This document shows, piece after piece, positions 51,959 through 60,263 of a stretch of DNA of 64,000 bases. Origin of the DNA: Sphaerisporangium sp. (GTDB lineage Bacteria > Actinomycetota > Actinomycetes > Streptosporangiales > Streptosporangiaceae); NCBI GenBank assembly GCA_025964675.1, contig JAOPYI010000139.1:1-64000 (forward strand). Reading direction: 5' to 3'. The notes below the pieces were generated by a model, which saw only the letters and a program-made list of their open reading frames with translations, was not told where the DNA came from and made no database searches. The translations under genes were made by a program, and so were the position numbers. Every line of letters starts with the position of its first letter. Position 1 is the stretch's first letter.

Positions 51959-52527
51959 CACCGCAGCCCACACCGTCCCAGACCGTCGGCCCCTTCTACG
52001 GGTACGCCCTGCCCTTCGCCGGAGGCGGCGACATCGCCCCCGCCGGCCACCCCGATGCCATCACGGTCCGCGGCCGGGTCTACGACGGAGCCGGAGACCC
52101 CATCCCGGACGCCTTGCTGGAGTTCTGGCAACCCGCTCCCGGCGGGTCCCGGGCCGGAGCACCCGGCTCGCTGCGCCGCGACCCCGTCACAGGCGCGGTC
52201 ATCGGCCGTACCGGCCTGGACTTCACCGGCTTCGGCCGCGTCGCCACCGACGCCGACGGCCACTACTCGATACGCACGCTGCCGCCGGGCGGCGCGCCGT
52301 ACATCTCGGTCTGCGTGTTCGCCCGCGGCCTCGTGCACCACCTGTTCACCCGTGTCTACCTGCCGGAGCTGACCGACCCCGCCACCGAGCCGCTGCTGGC
52401 CTCGCTGCCGCCCCGGCGCCGGGCCACGCTGCTGGCCGTCCCGGAGGGCGGGCGGGTCCACCGCTTCGACATCCGCCTCCAGGGCGACGGCGTCGAGGAG
52501 GAAACGGTCTTCCTCGACTTCGGCTGA
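51955..52527 (+). CDS. pcaG: Protocatechuate 3,4-dioxygenase, alpha subunit
   Basis: 190 residues, structurally paired with PcaH. It starts TPQPTPSQTVGPFYGYALPF, contains VYDGAGDPIPDALLEFWQPA and ends near HHLFTRVYLPE and VPEGGRVHRFDIRLQG. The His-x-His and Tyr iron ligands of the beta subunit are absent, as usual for the non-catalytic subunit. Its ATG lies within the pcaH stop (ATGA). It ends the operon; pcaB, pcaC/D and pcaIJ are not in the window. Confidence 0.94.
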   Translation: MTPQPTPSQTVGPFYGYALPFAGGGDIAPAGHPDAITVRGRVYDGAGDPIPDALLEFWQPAPGGSRAGAPGSLRRDPVTGAVIGRTGLDFTGFGRVATDADGHYSIRTLPPGGAPYISVCVFARGLVHHLFTRVYLPELTDPATEPLLASLPPRRRATLLAVPEGGRVHRFDIRLQGDGVEEETVFLDFG

Positions 52528-52530
52528 CGC

Positions 52531-52570
52531 CCCGCCCGGGCCGTTCGCGGGGTCCGCAGGCCGGGCGGCG
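52531..52570. terminator. Imperfect GC hairpin between convergent pcaG and TPR genes
   Basis: CCGCCCGGGCC and GGCCGGGCGG form a near-perfect stem with one bulge around a 16-base loop. It lies in the 51-bp gap between two convergent stops, so it could terminate both transcripts. Confidence 0.5.
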
Positions 52571-52578
52571 GGTTCGGG

Positions 52579-54666
52579 TCAGTGCGTCGTGAGTTCCGCG
52601 AGGCAGGACTCCAGCCTTTCCCTGGCGTCCTGGTCCTCGGCCGCGGCCAGCACCTTCTCGTAGTCCGCTGCGGCTTCGGCGAGGCGGCCGGAGTCCTGGT
52701 AGGCGACGGCCCTGTTGAACCGGATCGCGGGTGCGTCGCTCAGCTCGACCGCACGGTCCAGATCGTGGACGGCGTCGGCGAGGTCGCCGGCCTCGTAGGC
52801 CAGCTCTCCTCGCAGTGCCCACGCCTCGGCGAGCCGCCCGTCGCGTGCCACCGCCGCCGAGAGGGCCTCGCGGGCGGCGGCCGACTCGCCACGCTCGGCG
52901 AGCAGCCTGCCCTTGAGGCACAGCAGGTGGGCGTTCCCGGGAGCGTGCTCCAGCCCCGCCGTCACATCCACCCAGGCCGCGTCCGCGTCGCCCAGCTCAC
53001 ACAGGAGCCCGGCCCTGTTCACGCGCGCGTCGACGTGGGCGGGGTCCAGCTCGATCGTGTAACCGAAGTCCGCCAGCGCTCCTTCCACGTCACCGAGCTC
53101 CAGCCGGGCGTCACCGAGGTTGTAGTACGCCTCGGGGAACGGCGGCGAGAGGCTCAGCGCGCGCTGGTACGCCGCGACGGCCTCCTCGTCGCGTCCCAGC
53201 CGCCGCAGGATGTTGCCCACGTTGAAGTGATGCTCAGGGAAGTCGGGGTCGATCTCCACGACTGCGGTGTAGTCCTGAAGCGATTCCTCCAGCCGGCCCA
53301 TCATGCCGAGGACCTGCGCCCGGTTGTAGCGCAGCACCGCACGGTGCAGGGCGTGCTCACCCGGCTCCAGCTCCCTGTCCAGCCGGGCCATGCCCGCCTC
53401 CAGCAGCCGCAGCGCCTCCTCCGCGCTCTTCTGCCGCACCTCGATCAGCGCCAGCCCGTTGTTGCCGAAGACCGAGTGGAAGGCGCGTTTCTTCGGGTCC
53501 TCCGCGAGCGAGGCGATGGCGATGGACATGTTCATCCAGGCCCTGGCGCGCTGGTAGTCCCGGCGCGCTTCCGGGTAGTGCCGGGCGTACAGCATCGCGG
53601 TGCCGTAGGCCAGGTCCATGTGGACGACGGGGTCGGCGGTGGCGGCCCGCGCCTCGTCGTAGATCGCCTCCGCCTCGTCGGCACGGCTGAGGGACGCCAG
53701 CGTGGTGCTCGTCGCGTTGGTGAAGTCCCACCACAGCTCCTTCTGGGCCGACCGGTCCACGATCGCCCTGCCACGCAGCCCCAGCTCCGCCGCCGCCTGG
53801 TAGAGGCCGACGCCGCGGCATTGGTCCATCGCCGCTTTCAGCGCGGCGAGGCCGGCGCCCGAGGGGTCGCCGCCATGCTGGGCGTGGTAGGGCACCGCCC
53901 CCAGCAGGAGCGAGGCCTCCCCCCTGCCCGCGAGCGCCGCCGCCCGCTCGTCGTGCAGCCGTGCGCGCTCCTCGCGCGAGAGCCGCTCGTAGGCGTCGAG
54001 CACCCGGGGGTCGTCGCTCGTCCCGTCGCTGTCGACGTACGCCCGGCCCTCGGGGGCGGGCCCGTCCGGCGGCTCCGTCGCCGGGCCGTCGACGCGCCGG
54101 GCGTGGCTCTCCAGCAACCGCGCCAGCGAGATCGCCGGCTCGCCTGGCGGATCGGCGACCGGATCAAGGCCCGTGCAGGCCACGACGGTCAGCGGGCCGA
54201 GGTCGCTTCGGCGGAGAAGGACGGCGACGAGCTCCTGGTCGGTCGGATCGGCCTCGTGGAGGTTCTCCACGACGAGCGTCCGAGGCACGCCGCCGAGCGC
54301 CCGCAGGTAGTCGCGCAGGAACTCGGCCAGGCCGTTGGCGATGTTCAGCGTGTGCAGGCGCGAGTAGAAACGGGTGCGCTCCCCCTTGCCTGCGGCCCAC
54401 TCCAGCGAGGTCCACGCGGGCGGCACGGCGGCGGCCAGCTCGGGGGCGCAGGTCACGATCTCGATGTTGTGCCTGGGCCCGAGCTCCGGGCAGCGCTCCA
54501 GGGCGTCGGCGGCGATCGAGCGCAGCAGCGTGCCGGTGGCGGTGTACGGCCCGCGCAGGCGCCGGTGCGCGTCCAGCGCCGCCAGGCTCGGCGGCAGGTC
54601 GAGCCGGCTCCTGACGAGGTCGCGGTCACGGCGCCGGGCGGCCCGGATCCAGTAGTGGTCACCCAT
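52579..54666 (-). CDS. TPR protein with degenerate ATPase-like N-terminus (peptide operon, third gene)
   Basis: 695 residues from ATG 54666. The first 190 or so residues look like a P-loop ATPase that has lost its Walker A: LRGPYTATGTLLRSIAADAL stands where GxxGxGKT would be, while TLVVENLHEADPTDQELVA keeps the Walker B-like strand. The rest is a long TPR array, clearest in DPDFPEHHFNVGNILRRLGR, FPEAYYNLGDARLELGDVEG and DARVNRAGLLCELGDADAAW. The gene starts 11 bp after the PqqD-M50 gene and belongs to its operon. It probably scaffolds protein-protein contacts; the exact job is unknown. Confidence 0.8.
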   Translation of the reverse strand: MGDHYWIRAARRRDRDLVRSRLDLPPSLAALDAHRRLRGPYTATGTLLRSIAADALERCPELGPRHNIEIVTCAPELAAAVPPAWTSLEWAAGKGERTRFYSRLHTLNIANGLAEFLRDYLRALGGVPRTLVVENLHEADPTDQELVAVLLRRSDLGPLTVVACTGLDPVADPPGEPAISLARLLESHARRVDGPATEPPDGPAPEGRAYVDSDGTSDDPRVLDAYERLSREERARLHDERAAALAGRGEASLLLGAVPYHAQHGGDPSGAGLAALKAAMDQCRGVGLYQAAAELGLRGRAIVDRSAQKELWWDFTNATSTTLASLSRADEAEAIYDEARAATADPVVHMDLAYGTAMLYARHYPEARRDYQRARAWMNMSIAIASLAEDPKKRAFHSVFGNNGLALIEVRQKSAEEALRLLEAGMARLDRELEPGEHALHRAVLRYNRAQVLGMMGRLEESLQDYTAVVEIDPDFPEHHFNVGNILRRLGRDEEAVAAYQRALSLSPPFPEAYYNLGDARLELGDVEGALADFGYTIELDPAHVDARVNRAGLLCELGDADAAWVDVTAGLEHAPGNAHLLCLKGRLLAERGESAAAREALSAAVARDGRLAEAWALRGELAYEAGDLADAVHDLDRAVELSDAPAIRFNRAVAYQDSGRLAEAAADYEKVLAAAEDQDARERLESCLAELTTH

Positions 54667-54677
54667 GGTGCGTCCCT

Positions 54678-55922
54678 TCAGGCGATGACGTGGTGAAGCC
54701 GCCTCTCGCGGCGGCGGTACCGGTCCCGGACCGCCAGCCATCCGAGGACGATGAGCTGCAGCAGGATGAAGCCGGTGAAGACGGCCGAGTCCAGCAGCTG
54801 GGCCCAGGTGGCCCCGGTGTCGGTGAAGCGGCCGAGGACTCCGATGACCATCTGGTACACGATCGGGGCCACCGCGAGGACGAACGTCGTGAGGCTCAGC
54901 GTGTAGCCGCCGACGATCAGCCAGGAGTACCACCGCGCGACCCGCCGGTCGACGGGATGCCAGTCCGACTCGTCGATGATCCGGTCGCGGCGGCCGAGCA
55001 GCCGGTTGACCCGGTTGCGGAGCAGGCGCTTGGCGGTGGTGTGGAGGTCGACGCAGCCGAGTGCGGTGGAGACGAGCACGTAGAGATCGGTTCGCAGGTA
55101 GAACGAGAACTGCCAGAGGATACGGAGCAGGATGGCGAAGGCGAACGCCAGGCAGAATTTGCCCCACGGGGAGAACGCGCCCCCCGCCACCCTGCTGAGG
55201 TCCGCCGCGATCGTCAGCACGGCCATGACCACCACGTCCGCCAGCATCCCGGCGACGATCGGCAGGTACCTCTTGCGCCGCGGCACGGCCACCAGGCCGT
55301 CCAGGGACGTCTCCAGCACGATGAAGTAGAGCCGGCGCCCGATGCTCAGCCGGGAGCGCAGGCCGAGGCGCCGCCCGGCGAGGGCGTGGAAGCTTTCGTG
55401 CAGCAGCAGCTGGGGGATGGCCACGACGAACAGCGTCGCCTGGACGACCGTGTAGTACTCGGTGAAGAAGACGTTGCGGTAGCTCGGCACCAGGTCCCGG
55501 TGCAGCGCCATGGCGATCAGCGCCCACCCGATCAGCGCCGCGTAGAGGATCCAGGCGGGGGTGGAGAACACGGCCGCGCCGAGGCGCCTCCAGCGAACGG
55601 GGGCGGCGGTCGCCGTCCCCGGATCGTCCGGCGAGCGGATGAAGCCCAGCTCGTCCAGGGCCGCGATCACGTCGCCGATGTCGACGCTCTCGTGGTATTC
55701 GGCGGCGTACCAGGCGACCGCGTCACGCGGGGAGAGTCCCTCCTCCAGCCTGCGCACCAGTTCGGCGCCGTCAGGGGGGAAGATGCCGTAGGAGTCGGTG
55801 TCCGGCCTGCCCACCGTCACGTCCTCGCCGTCGGCCAGGTAGACCAGCGGGTGGAGCGGGAGCGGCCGGTCGGAGTCGTACCGGATCGCCGGACCGTCGT
55901 CCACGGCTTCCACGTCAGTCAA
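54678..55922 (-). CDS. PqqD-like (RiPP recognition) domain fused to M50-type HExxH membrane peptidase
   Basis: 414 residues from TTG 55922, with GGAGGGG upstream; a GTG three codons later is an alternative. Residues of about 20-97 look like a PqqD-type RiPP recognition element: LHPLVYLADGEDVTV, then YGIFPPDGAELVRRLEEGLS and IGDVIAALDELGFI. Six membrane segments follow. The second carries the zinc motif in QLLLHESFHALAGRRLG (HExxH at about 175-179), and the likely third ligand is Asp in YLRTDLYVL (about 279), as in site-2-protease-like peptide maturases. This would cut or modify a leader-bearing peptide at the membrane. The 26-codon gene just upstream is the obvious substrate. Confidence 0.8.
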   Translation of the reverse strand: MTDVEAVDDGPAIRYDSDRPLPLHPLVYLADGEDVTVGRPDTDSYGIFPPDGAELVRRLEEGLSPRDAVAWYAAEYHESVDIGDVIAALDELGFIRSPDDPGTATAAPVRWRRLGAAVFSTPAWILYAALIGWALIAMALHRDLVPSYRNVFFTEYYTVVQATLFVVAIPQLLLHESFHALAGRRLGLRSRLSIGRRLYFIVLETSLDGLVAVPRRKRYLPIVAGMLADVVVMAVLTIAADLSRVAGGAFSPWGKFCLAFAFAILLRILWQFSFYLRTDLYVLVSTALGCVDLHTTAKRLLRNRVNRLLGRRDRIIDESDWHPVDRRVARWYSWLIVGGYTLSLTTFVLAVAPIVYQMVIGVLGRFTDTGATWAQLLDSAVFTGFILLQLIVLGWLAVRDRYRRRERRLHHVIA

Positions 55923-56013
55923 CGAACACCCCTCCGTACGGCTCGGTCGCGGGGGACGAAGCGCCGAGTACGAGCGTGTGCCCCGCACCCGGCGCGTTCG
56001 CCGGGAACCGGTA

Positions 56014-56094
56014 CTAGTTGACGGCCTTGTAGATGGAGCACGCCGCGGCGGTCAGGCGGACCGGACCGACCTTACGAATCTTGATCTTCTTCAT
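56014..56094 (-). CDS. 26-residue candidate RiPP precursor peptide
   Basis: A short gene from ATG 56094 to TAG 56014-56016. Its ribosome binding site is GGAGGAGG (56101-56108), six bases upstream, one of the strongest in the window. The peptide opens with a basic segment MKKIKIRK, then VGPVRL, and ends TAAACSIYKAVN, with a single Cys, one Thr, one Ser and one Tyr near the C-terminus. It lies 91 bp upstream of the PqqD-M50 gene on the same strand. The gene is too short for standard gene calling. Precursor function is inferred from position, size and the RRE-containing neighbour. The processing site is unknown. Confidence 0.72.
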   Translation of the reverse strand: MKKIKIRKVGPVRLTAAACSIYKAVN

Positions 56095-56131
56095 CTCGTA
56101 CCTCCTCCCCGCTTTTCGAAGGCTTGCGATC

Positions 56132-56176
56132 ACAATGACCGCCGGCGCTGGACCGCTGTCGGCACCGTGCTGGACC
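56132..56176 (-). promoter_or_regulatory. Putative SARP-type operator and promoter of the precursor gene
   Basis: On the minus strand GGTCCAGC occurs at 56169-56176 and again at 56147-56154, exactly 22 bp apart. Nine bases beyond the second copy comes CATTGT (56132-56137), a possible -10 box; an alternative hexamer TCATTG sits at eight bases. SARP regulators bind direct repeats spaced 11 or 22 bp whose last copy lies about 8 bp upstream of the -10. Transcription would start about 30 bases before the precursor start codon. The other strand carries the SARP gene itself. Confidence 0.55.
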
Positions 56177-56340
56177 AGCAATGCCGGGAGGAGGAGGCGC
56201 GTCCAGCCGATCGACGGCGAGCCTCCAGCGAGGCCGGGAATGGCCGCGATAGGACACTTGGCAGCCTCGCATTACAGCTAGTCAAAACATATGATTCTCC
56301 AAATTTGCGGCATAACCCACGCGCTCTCTCCAGGAGACAC

Positions 56341-58725
56341 ATGGCAGAGTTACGGTTTCACCTGCTAGGTCCGTTACGGGTATGGCGAGGAGAAACCGAG
56401 GTCGAGCTCAGCTCGTACAAGCAACGCGCCGTGCTGGCCGTGTTGCTTCTCCGAGCGGGGGCACCCGTCCGCCGGCAGGAGATCATCGACGCGGTCTGGG
56501 GTGACGACGCGCCGGAGTCCGCCGTCAACCTCGTGCAGACCTACGTCGGACGGCTGCGGCGCCGCGTCGACCCCGGACATGTCGCCCGCTCCGGCTCGTC
56601 CTGGCTCGCCGGGCTCGGCTCCGCCTACGCCGTCCGGCTAGAAGACTGCGACGCGGACCTGCTCCGTTTCCGGGCGAAGGCCGCCGAGGCCCGGCAGACG
56701 GCCTCCCCCAAGGAATCCCTGGACCTGCTGCTCCAGGCGCTGCGGCTGTGGCAGGGACCCTGCCTGTCCGACCTCGACCACATCCTGAAGGGCCACCCCT
56801 GGGTACGCGCGATCGACCAAGAGCGCATCAACGTCCTTCTGGAATCCGCCAAGATCGCGCTCCAGCTGGGCCTGGCGGCCGAGGTCATACCGCAGCTGCG
56901 CTCCGTCGCCTCGGCCGAGCCTCTTGACGAGGCGGTGCACTCCTGGCTGGTGCTCGCCCTCGCCACGTCCGGCGCCCAAGCCGAGGCGCTCGCGGAGTAC
57001 GAGTCGACGCGCGCCAGGCTGGCCGACGAACTCGGCATCGACCCAGGCCCCCAGCTGCGAGCGGCCCACCTCCAGGTGCTGAGGCAGGAGACGATGCTCC
57101 CCCCCTCGTACGAGGCGCCGACTCAGGCCGGACCGCTGAGACCGTCGCTCCTGCCCGCCGACATCGCCGACTTCACCGGGCACCAGAAGCTGGTCGATCA
57201 CCTGTCCGGCCTGCTCGCCGCCCACAAGCCCGGGCCCGTCATGGTGACGCTCGTCACGGGACAGGCCGGCGTCGGCAAGACCGCCGTGGCCGTCCACGTG
57301 GCGCACCTGATGAGCGAGGCGTTCCCCGACGGCCAGCTTTACGCCGACCTGCTCGGCACCGACGCCCAGCCGACCGACCCCGCCCGGGTGCTCACCCGGT
57401 TCCTGCGTGCGCTCGGCATCCACGGCTCGGCGATCCCCGAGGACCTCGAGGAACGCGTGGACCTGTACCGCAGCCAGCTCGCGGGGCGCCGGATCCTCGT
57501 CGTGCTGGACAACGCCGGCGGGCAGGCCCAGGTCAGACCGCTGCTGCCGGGCTCACCGACCTGCTCGGTGATCGTGACTAGCCGTTCACGGCTGTCAGGC
57601 TGGCCGGGGGCCCGCGCCGTCGACCTCGGCGTGATGGACCCGGCGGACGCGGAAGGACTGCTGACGGCGATCCTCGGCGACGAGCGCGTCGCGGCCGAAC
57701 CCGAGGCCGCCGCCGAGGTCGTGCGGCTGTGCGGCGGGCTGCCGCTGGCGATCCGGGCCGCGGCGACCCGGCTCAGCGCCCGCCCGCACCTGACGCTCGC
57801 CCGCTTCACGGAGCGGTTCGCCCGGGGAGGGCTGGACGAGCTCACGCTCGGAGACCTGGACGTGCGGGGAAGTCTCGCGGTCGGCTACCACAGGATCGAT
57901 GAGGCGGCCCAGAAGGCCTTCCGCCTCCTCGGCCTGCTGGACGTCCCGTCGTTCGCCGCCTGGATGGCCGCCACGATGCTGGAGACCCCAGTGGAGTCGG
58001 CGGAGGAGCTCCTCGACGTGCTCACCGACGCACGCCTCCTGGAGGTCATGGGGACGGACGCCACGGGCCACACGCGCTACCGGTTCCACCAGCTGGTCCG
58101 CCTCTACGCCCGTGAGCGGGCCGCGGTGGAGGAGAGCCACACCACCGTCCGTGTGGTGATCACGCGCGCTCTCGCCACCCTGCTCGCCCTGGCGCAGGAG
58201 GCCGACGACCACCTGCCGTCCTGCCTGCACGCCCCGATCCGCGGCAGGGCTCCGCGATGGCCCTCCCCGGCGCCGATCCACCAGGACGTGCTCGCGGCCC
58301 CCCTTGCCTGGTTCGAGAGCGAGCGGGCCTGCCTGGTCGCCTCCGTTCCCCAGGCGGCCGCCATAGGACATGAGGAGCTGGCGTGGGAGCTGGCCGGCTC
58401 ACTCCTGAACGCCGCCATCCTGCGGGGGTACTGGAACGAGCTGGAACAGACCCATCGTGCCGCCCTCCTGGCCTGCCGGCATACGGGGAACAGGCTCGGC
58501 GAGGCCGTGATGCTCCGCGGCCTGGCCGAGCTGGACCACAACCTCGGGCGCCACGACGAGTGCCTCGAAGGCCTGACGACGGCTCGGGCTATCTTCGCCG
58601 GGCTCCAGGCCATCAAGGGCGAGGCCGACGCCCGCGACCGGCTGCGAGCCATCCACATGGGCCTCGGCCGCTTGGAGGACGCGCTCGCCTCCGCCTCACC
58701 GGAGCCGGCGACGGCGGCGGGCTGA
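56341..58725 (+). CDS. AfsR/SARP-family regulator with BTAD and NB-ARC domains
   Basis: 794 residues from ATG 56341, with AGGAG upstream. Residues 1-95 are an OmpR-like winged helix (LRFHLLGPLRVWRGETEVEL, VNLVQTYVGRLRRRVDP). Residues of about 100-245 form the bacterial transcriptional activation domain. An NB-ARC ATPase follows with Walker A in VTGQAGVGKTAVAVHVAH near 306-314, Walker B-like RILVVLDNAG, and LCGGLPLAIRAAATRL as the GLPL motif. A helical C-terminal part resembles TPRs. SARPs activate secondary-metabolite operons. It is divergent from the peptide operon, its probable target. Confidence 0.92.
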   Translation: MAELRFHLLGPLRVWRGETEVELSSYKQRAVLAVLLLRAGAPVRRQEIIDAVWGDDAPESAVNLVQTYVGRLRRRVDPGHVARSGSSWLAGLGSAYAVRLEDCDADLLRFRAKAAEARQTASPKESLDLLLQALRLWQGPCLSDLDHILKGHPWVRAIDQERINVLLESAKIALQLGLAAEVIPQLRSVASAEPLDEAVHSWLVLALATSGAQAEALAEYESTRARLADELGIDPGPQLRAAHLQVLRQETMLPPSYEAPTQAGPLRPSLLPADIADFTGHQKLVDHLSGLLAAHKPGPVMVTLVTGQAGVGKTAVAVHVAHLMSEAFPDGQLYADLLGTDAQPTDPARVLTRFLRALGIHGSAIPEDLEERVDLYRSQLAGRRILVVLDNAGGQAQVRPLLPGSPTCSVIVTSRSRLSGWPGARAVDLGVMDPADAEGLLTAILGDERVAAEPEAAAEVVRLCGGLPLAIRAAATRLSARPHLTLARFTERFARGGLDELTLGDLDVRGSLAVGYHRIDEAAQKAFRLLGLLDVPSFAAWMAATMLETPVESAEELLDVLTDARLLEVMGTDATGHTRYRFHQLVRLYARERAAVEESHTTVRVVITRALATLLALAQEADDHLPSCLHAPIRGRAPRWPSPAPIHQDVLAAPLAWFESERACLVASVPQAAAIGHEELAWELAGSLLNAAILRGYWNELEQTHRAALLACRHTGNRLGEAVMLRGLAELDHNLGRHDECLEGLTTARAIFAGLQAIKGEADARDRLRAIHMGLGRLEDALASASPEPATAAG

Positions 58726-58727
58726 GG

Positions 58728-58942
58728 TCACTCCGGAGGACGGGCGAACAGTTCGAGATGGGAGCACTGGTCGCAGCGATAGGCGTCGATGATCCATCGC
58801 GGCCGGCCCATGAGTCTGGCGCCACCGAAGGGCCCCGCTCGAGCGCTCCTTCGACCCAGCGGCCATAGCCTCTGGATGATTCGCCGCCGTCCTCGATGAA
58901 GCCGGGTTGTAACCGTTCTCCCCCGCAGTTCCCGCATCTCAT
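58728..58942 (-). pseudogene. Frameshifted small zinc-ribbon protein gene
   Basis: A frame from ATG 58942 encodes MRCGNCGGERLQPGFIEDGG and continues to WVEGALERGP; the natural continuation, FGGARLMGRPRW then IDAYRCDQCSHLELFARPPE, lies in the next frame and ends at 58728. Joining the two gives a 71-residue zinc-ribbon-like protein with two CxxC pairs. The break is at about 58830-58833, within a GGGGCCC run, and one extra C restores the frame. It is either a single-base deletion or a sequencing error at a homopolymer. Confidence 0.65.
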
Positions 58943-59116
58943 TCCCGACAGTGTGCCAGACGACCTTCGCCGGGCACTGGCGCTACGGCAGTGACTCCCG
59001 CCGCGCTGACGGCGCTGGTCGAGCATGTGCTCGGGGAGTCCATATCGGCGGCCGCGTTTCGCGGCGGTGGACCGGGCGGGGCGCTGTCCGCAGCGTGCGC
59101 CCGCCCGGCCTACGGA

Positions 59117-59761
59117 TCAGAGCTCGCCGATCTCGATCCCTTCCTTGAGCCCAAGCTGCGTCTGCTGGTGGGAGGCGACGCCGTTGGTGACGACGAAATC
59201 GATCAGCGATGTGTCCGCGTCGAAGGTGAGGCGCTCGGTGACCCGAGTGCTCCCGTCGTCCAGTTTCTTGAAGACGATTTTCTGGTGCGTGACAACGTTG
59301 GGCAGCGACCAGGTGTCCGTCTCGTAGTAGAGATCATCCTGGTGAACACGCTGTTGCGCGTGGGTCTTGCTGGTGAAGATCGCGCCCTGGTACGGGATCT
59401 CCTCGATGGCCGTGAAGTTGACGTAGCGCGTGTCCTCCCAGCTCCAGTCCTTGTGGGTGACGAGTCGCTTCAGGAACGAATGCCTGCCGATGTGGTTGTT
59501 GATGTTCGAATACGCTGCGAACACGTGTCCCACGGGGGCGTTGATGTCGATGGAGATCTGAGCCTTGTCCCGGCTCACCCCTGAGTCCGGACGGGGAGGT
59601 GAGGTGTCGTAGAACTTGTAGGTGTCCCACGCGTTCTGCCACTGGAGGGCGAGTTCGGCATCGCTCTCGGGGGTATCTGCGCGTACGGGGCTGGTGAAGG
59701 CGGTGAGAAGGAAGGTCGCGGCGAACAACGGGGCCGCAAGACGTCGAAGGAGCTTCTTCAC
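59117..59761 (-). CDS. Exported SRPBCC-like protein
   Basis: 214 residues from GTG 59761. A signal peptide KKLLRRLAAPLFAATFLLTA is cleaved near VRA-DTP. The mature protein opens with a short helical region, then a START/SRPBCC-like fold: ISIDINAPVGHVFAAYSNIN, WEDTRYVNFTAIEEIPYQGA, HQDDLYYETDTWSLPNVVTH and STRVTERLTFDADTSLIDF. Exported members of this fold are uncommon. It would bind a hydrophobic ligand outside the cell or at the surface. The next gene is divergent and separated by about 500 bp. Confidence 0.7.
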   Translation of the reverse strand: MKKLLRRLAAPLFAATFLLTAFTSPVRADTPESDAELALQWQNAWDTYKFYDTSPPRPDSGVSRDKAQISIDINAPVGHVFAAYSNINNHIGRHSFLKRLVTHKDWSWEDTRYVNFTAIEEIPYQGAIFTSKTHAQQRVHQDDLYYETDTWSLPNVVTHQKIVFKKLDDGSTRVTERLTFDADTSLIDFVVTNGVASHQQTQLGLKEGIEIGEL

Positions 59762-60064
59762 GTATACCTCAAGAGGAGACAGTAGATGCAAATGATCTTC
59801 TATCGCATATAGCTCTGATTGAGAACACCCCCCGCCCCAAGAGGCGAGGAAATTCCGCAAAACGGCACATCTCTCCCCGATCGAGACGGGGATCGTCACC
59901 AAGGCGGGGCTCCCGACGAAGGAGCGGTCACCCGCGAGATGCGTGTCCCAGCTGTCGAACGGCACCCTTTCGAACTCAGTGGCCTCCACGGCCTGCGTTC
60001 ACGGCCGCCCTGACCTCTTGTCACATCTGGCGTCGAGCCAGTCCAGGAAGCTGTTTCCCGACCG

Positions 60065-60127
60065 TTGACGTGACCGTAGCGCGTATGTAACCTTTGGCCA
60101 ACGCTACGCAAAAATCTTGCAAAGCAA
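60065..60127 (+). promoter_or_regulatory. SigA-type promoter and palindromes upstream of the glucanase gene
   Basis: TTGACG (60065-60070), 17 bases, then TAACCT (60088-60093) make a good housekeeping promoter. CGTAGCG at 60075-60081 and its complement CGCTACG at 60102-60108 flank the -10 box. TTGCAAAGCAA at 60117-60127 is a short palindrome just downstream. These could be operators of a sugar-responsive repressor; none is identified. The leader to the start codon is about 160 bases. The rest of the gap 59762-60263 shows no gene I can support. Confidence 0.5.
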
Positions 60128-60263
60128 TGTTCATTTTCTCGCCGTTCGTCGCAACTTCAGGAATGCACTGCGTCCGTGCACCTGCCCCCCATCCGTGTGC
60201 GGTGAAGGCGCATGCCTTCAAGCCACGACCCTGTCGTGCATGACGAGAGATAGAAGAACGCGA

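Noticed and set aside
54667-55527. N-terminal extension of the TPR frame through the M50 gene
   Set aside because: It is the out-of-frame shadow of the PqqD-M50 gene; ATG 54666 begins the recognisable protein.
58991-59116. Short + strand frame that vaguely recalls the N-terminus of an APH-type kinase
   Set aside because: Too short and no motif is present; beyond 59117 it is antisense to the SRPBCC gene.
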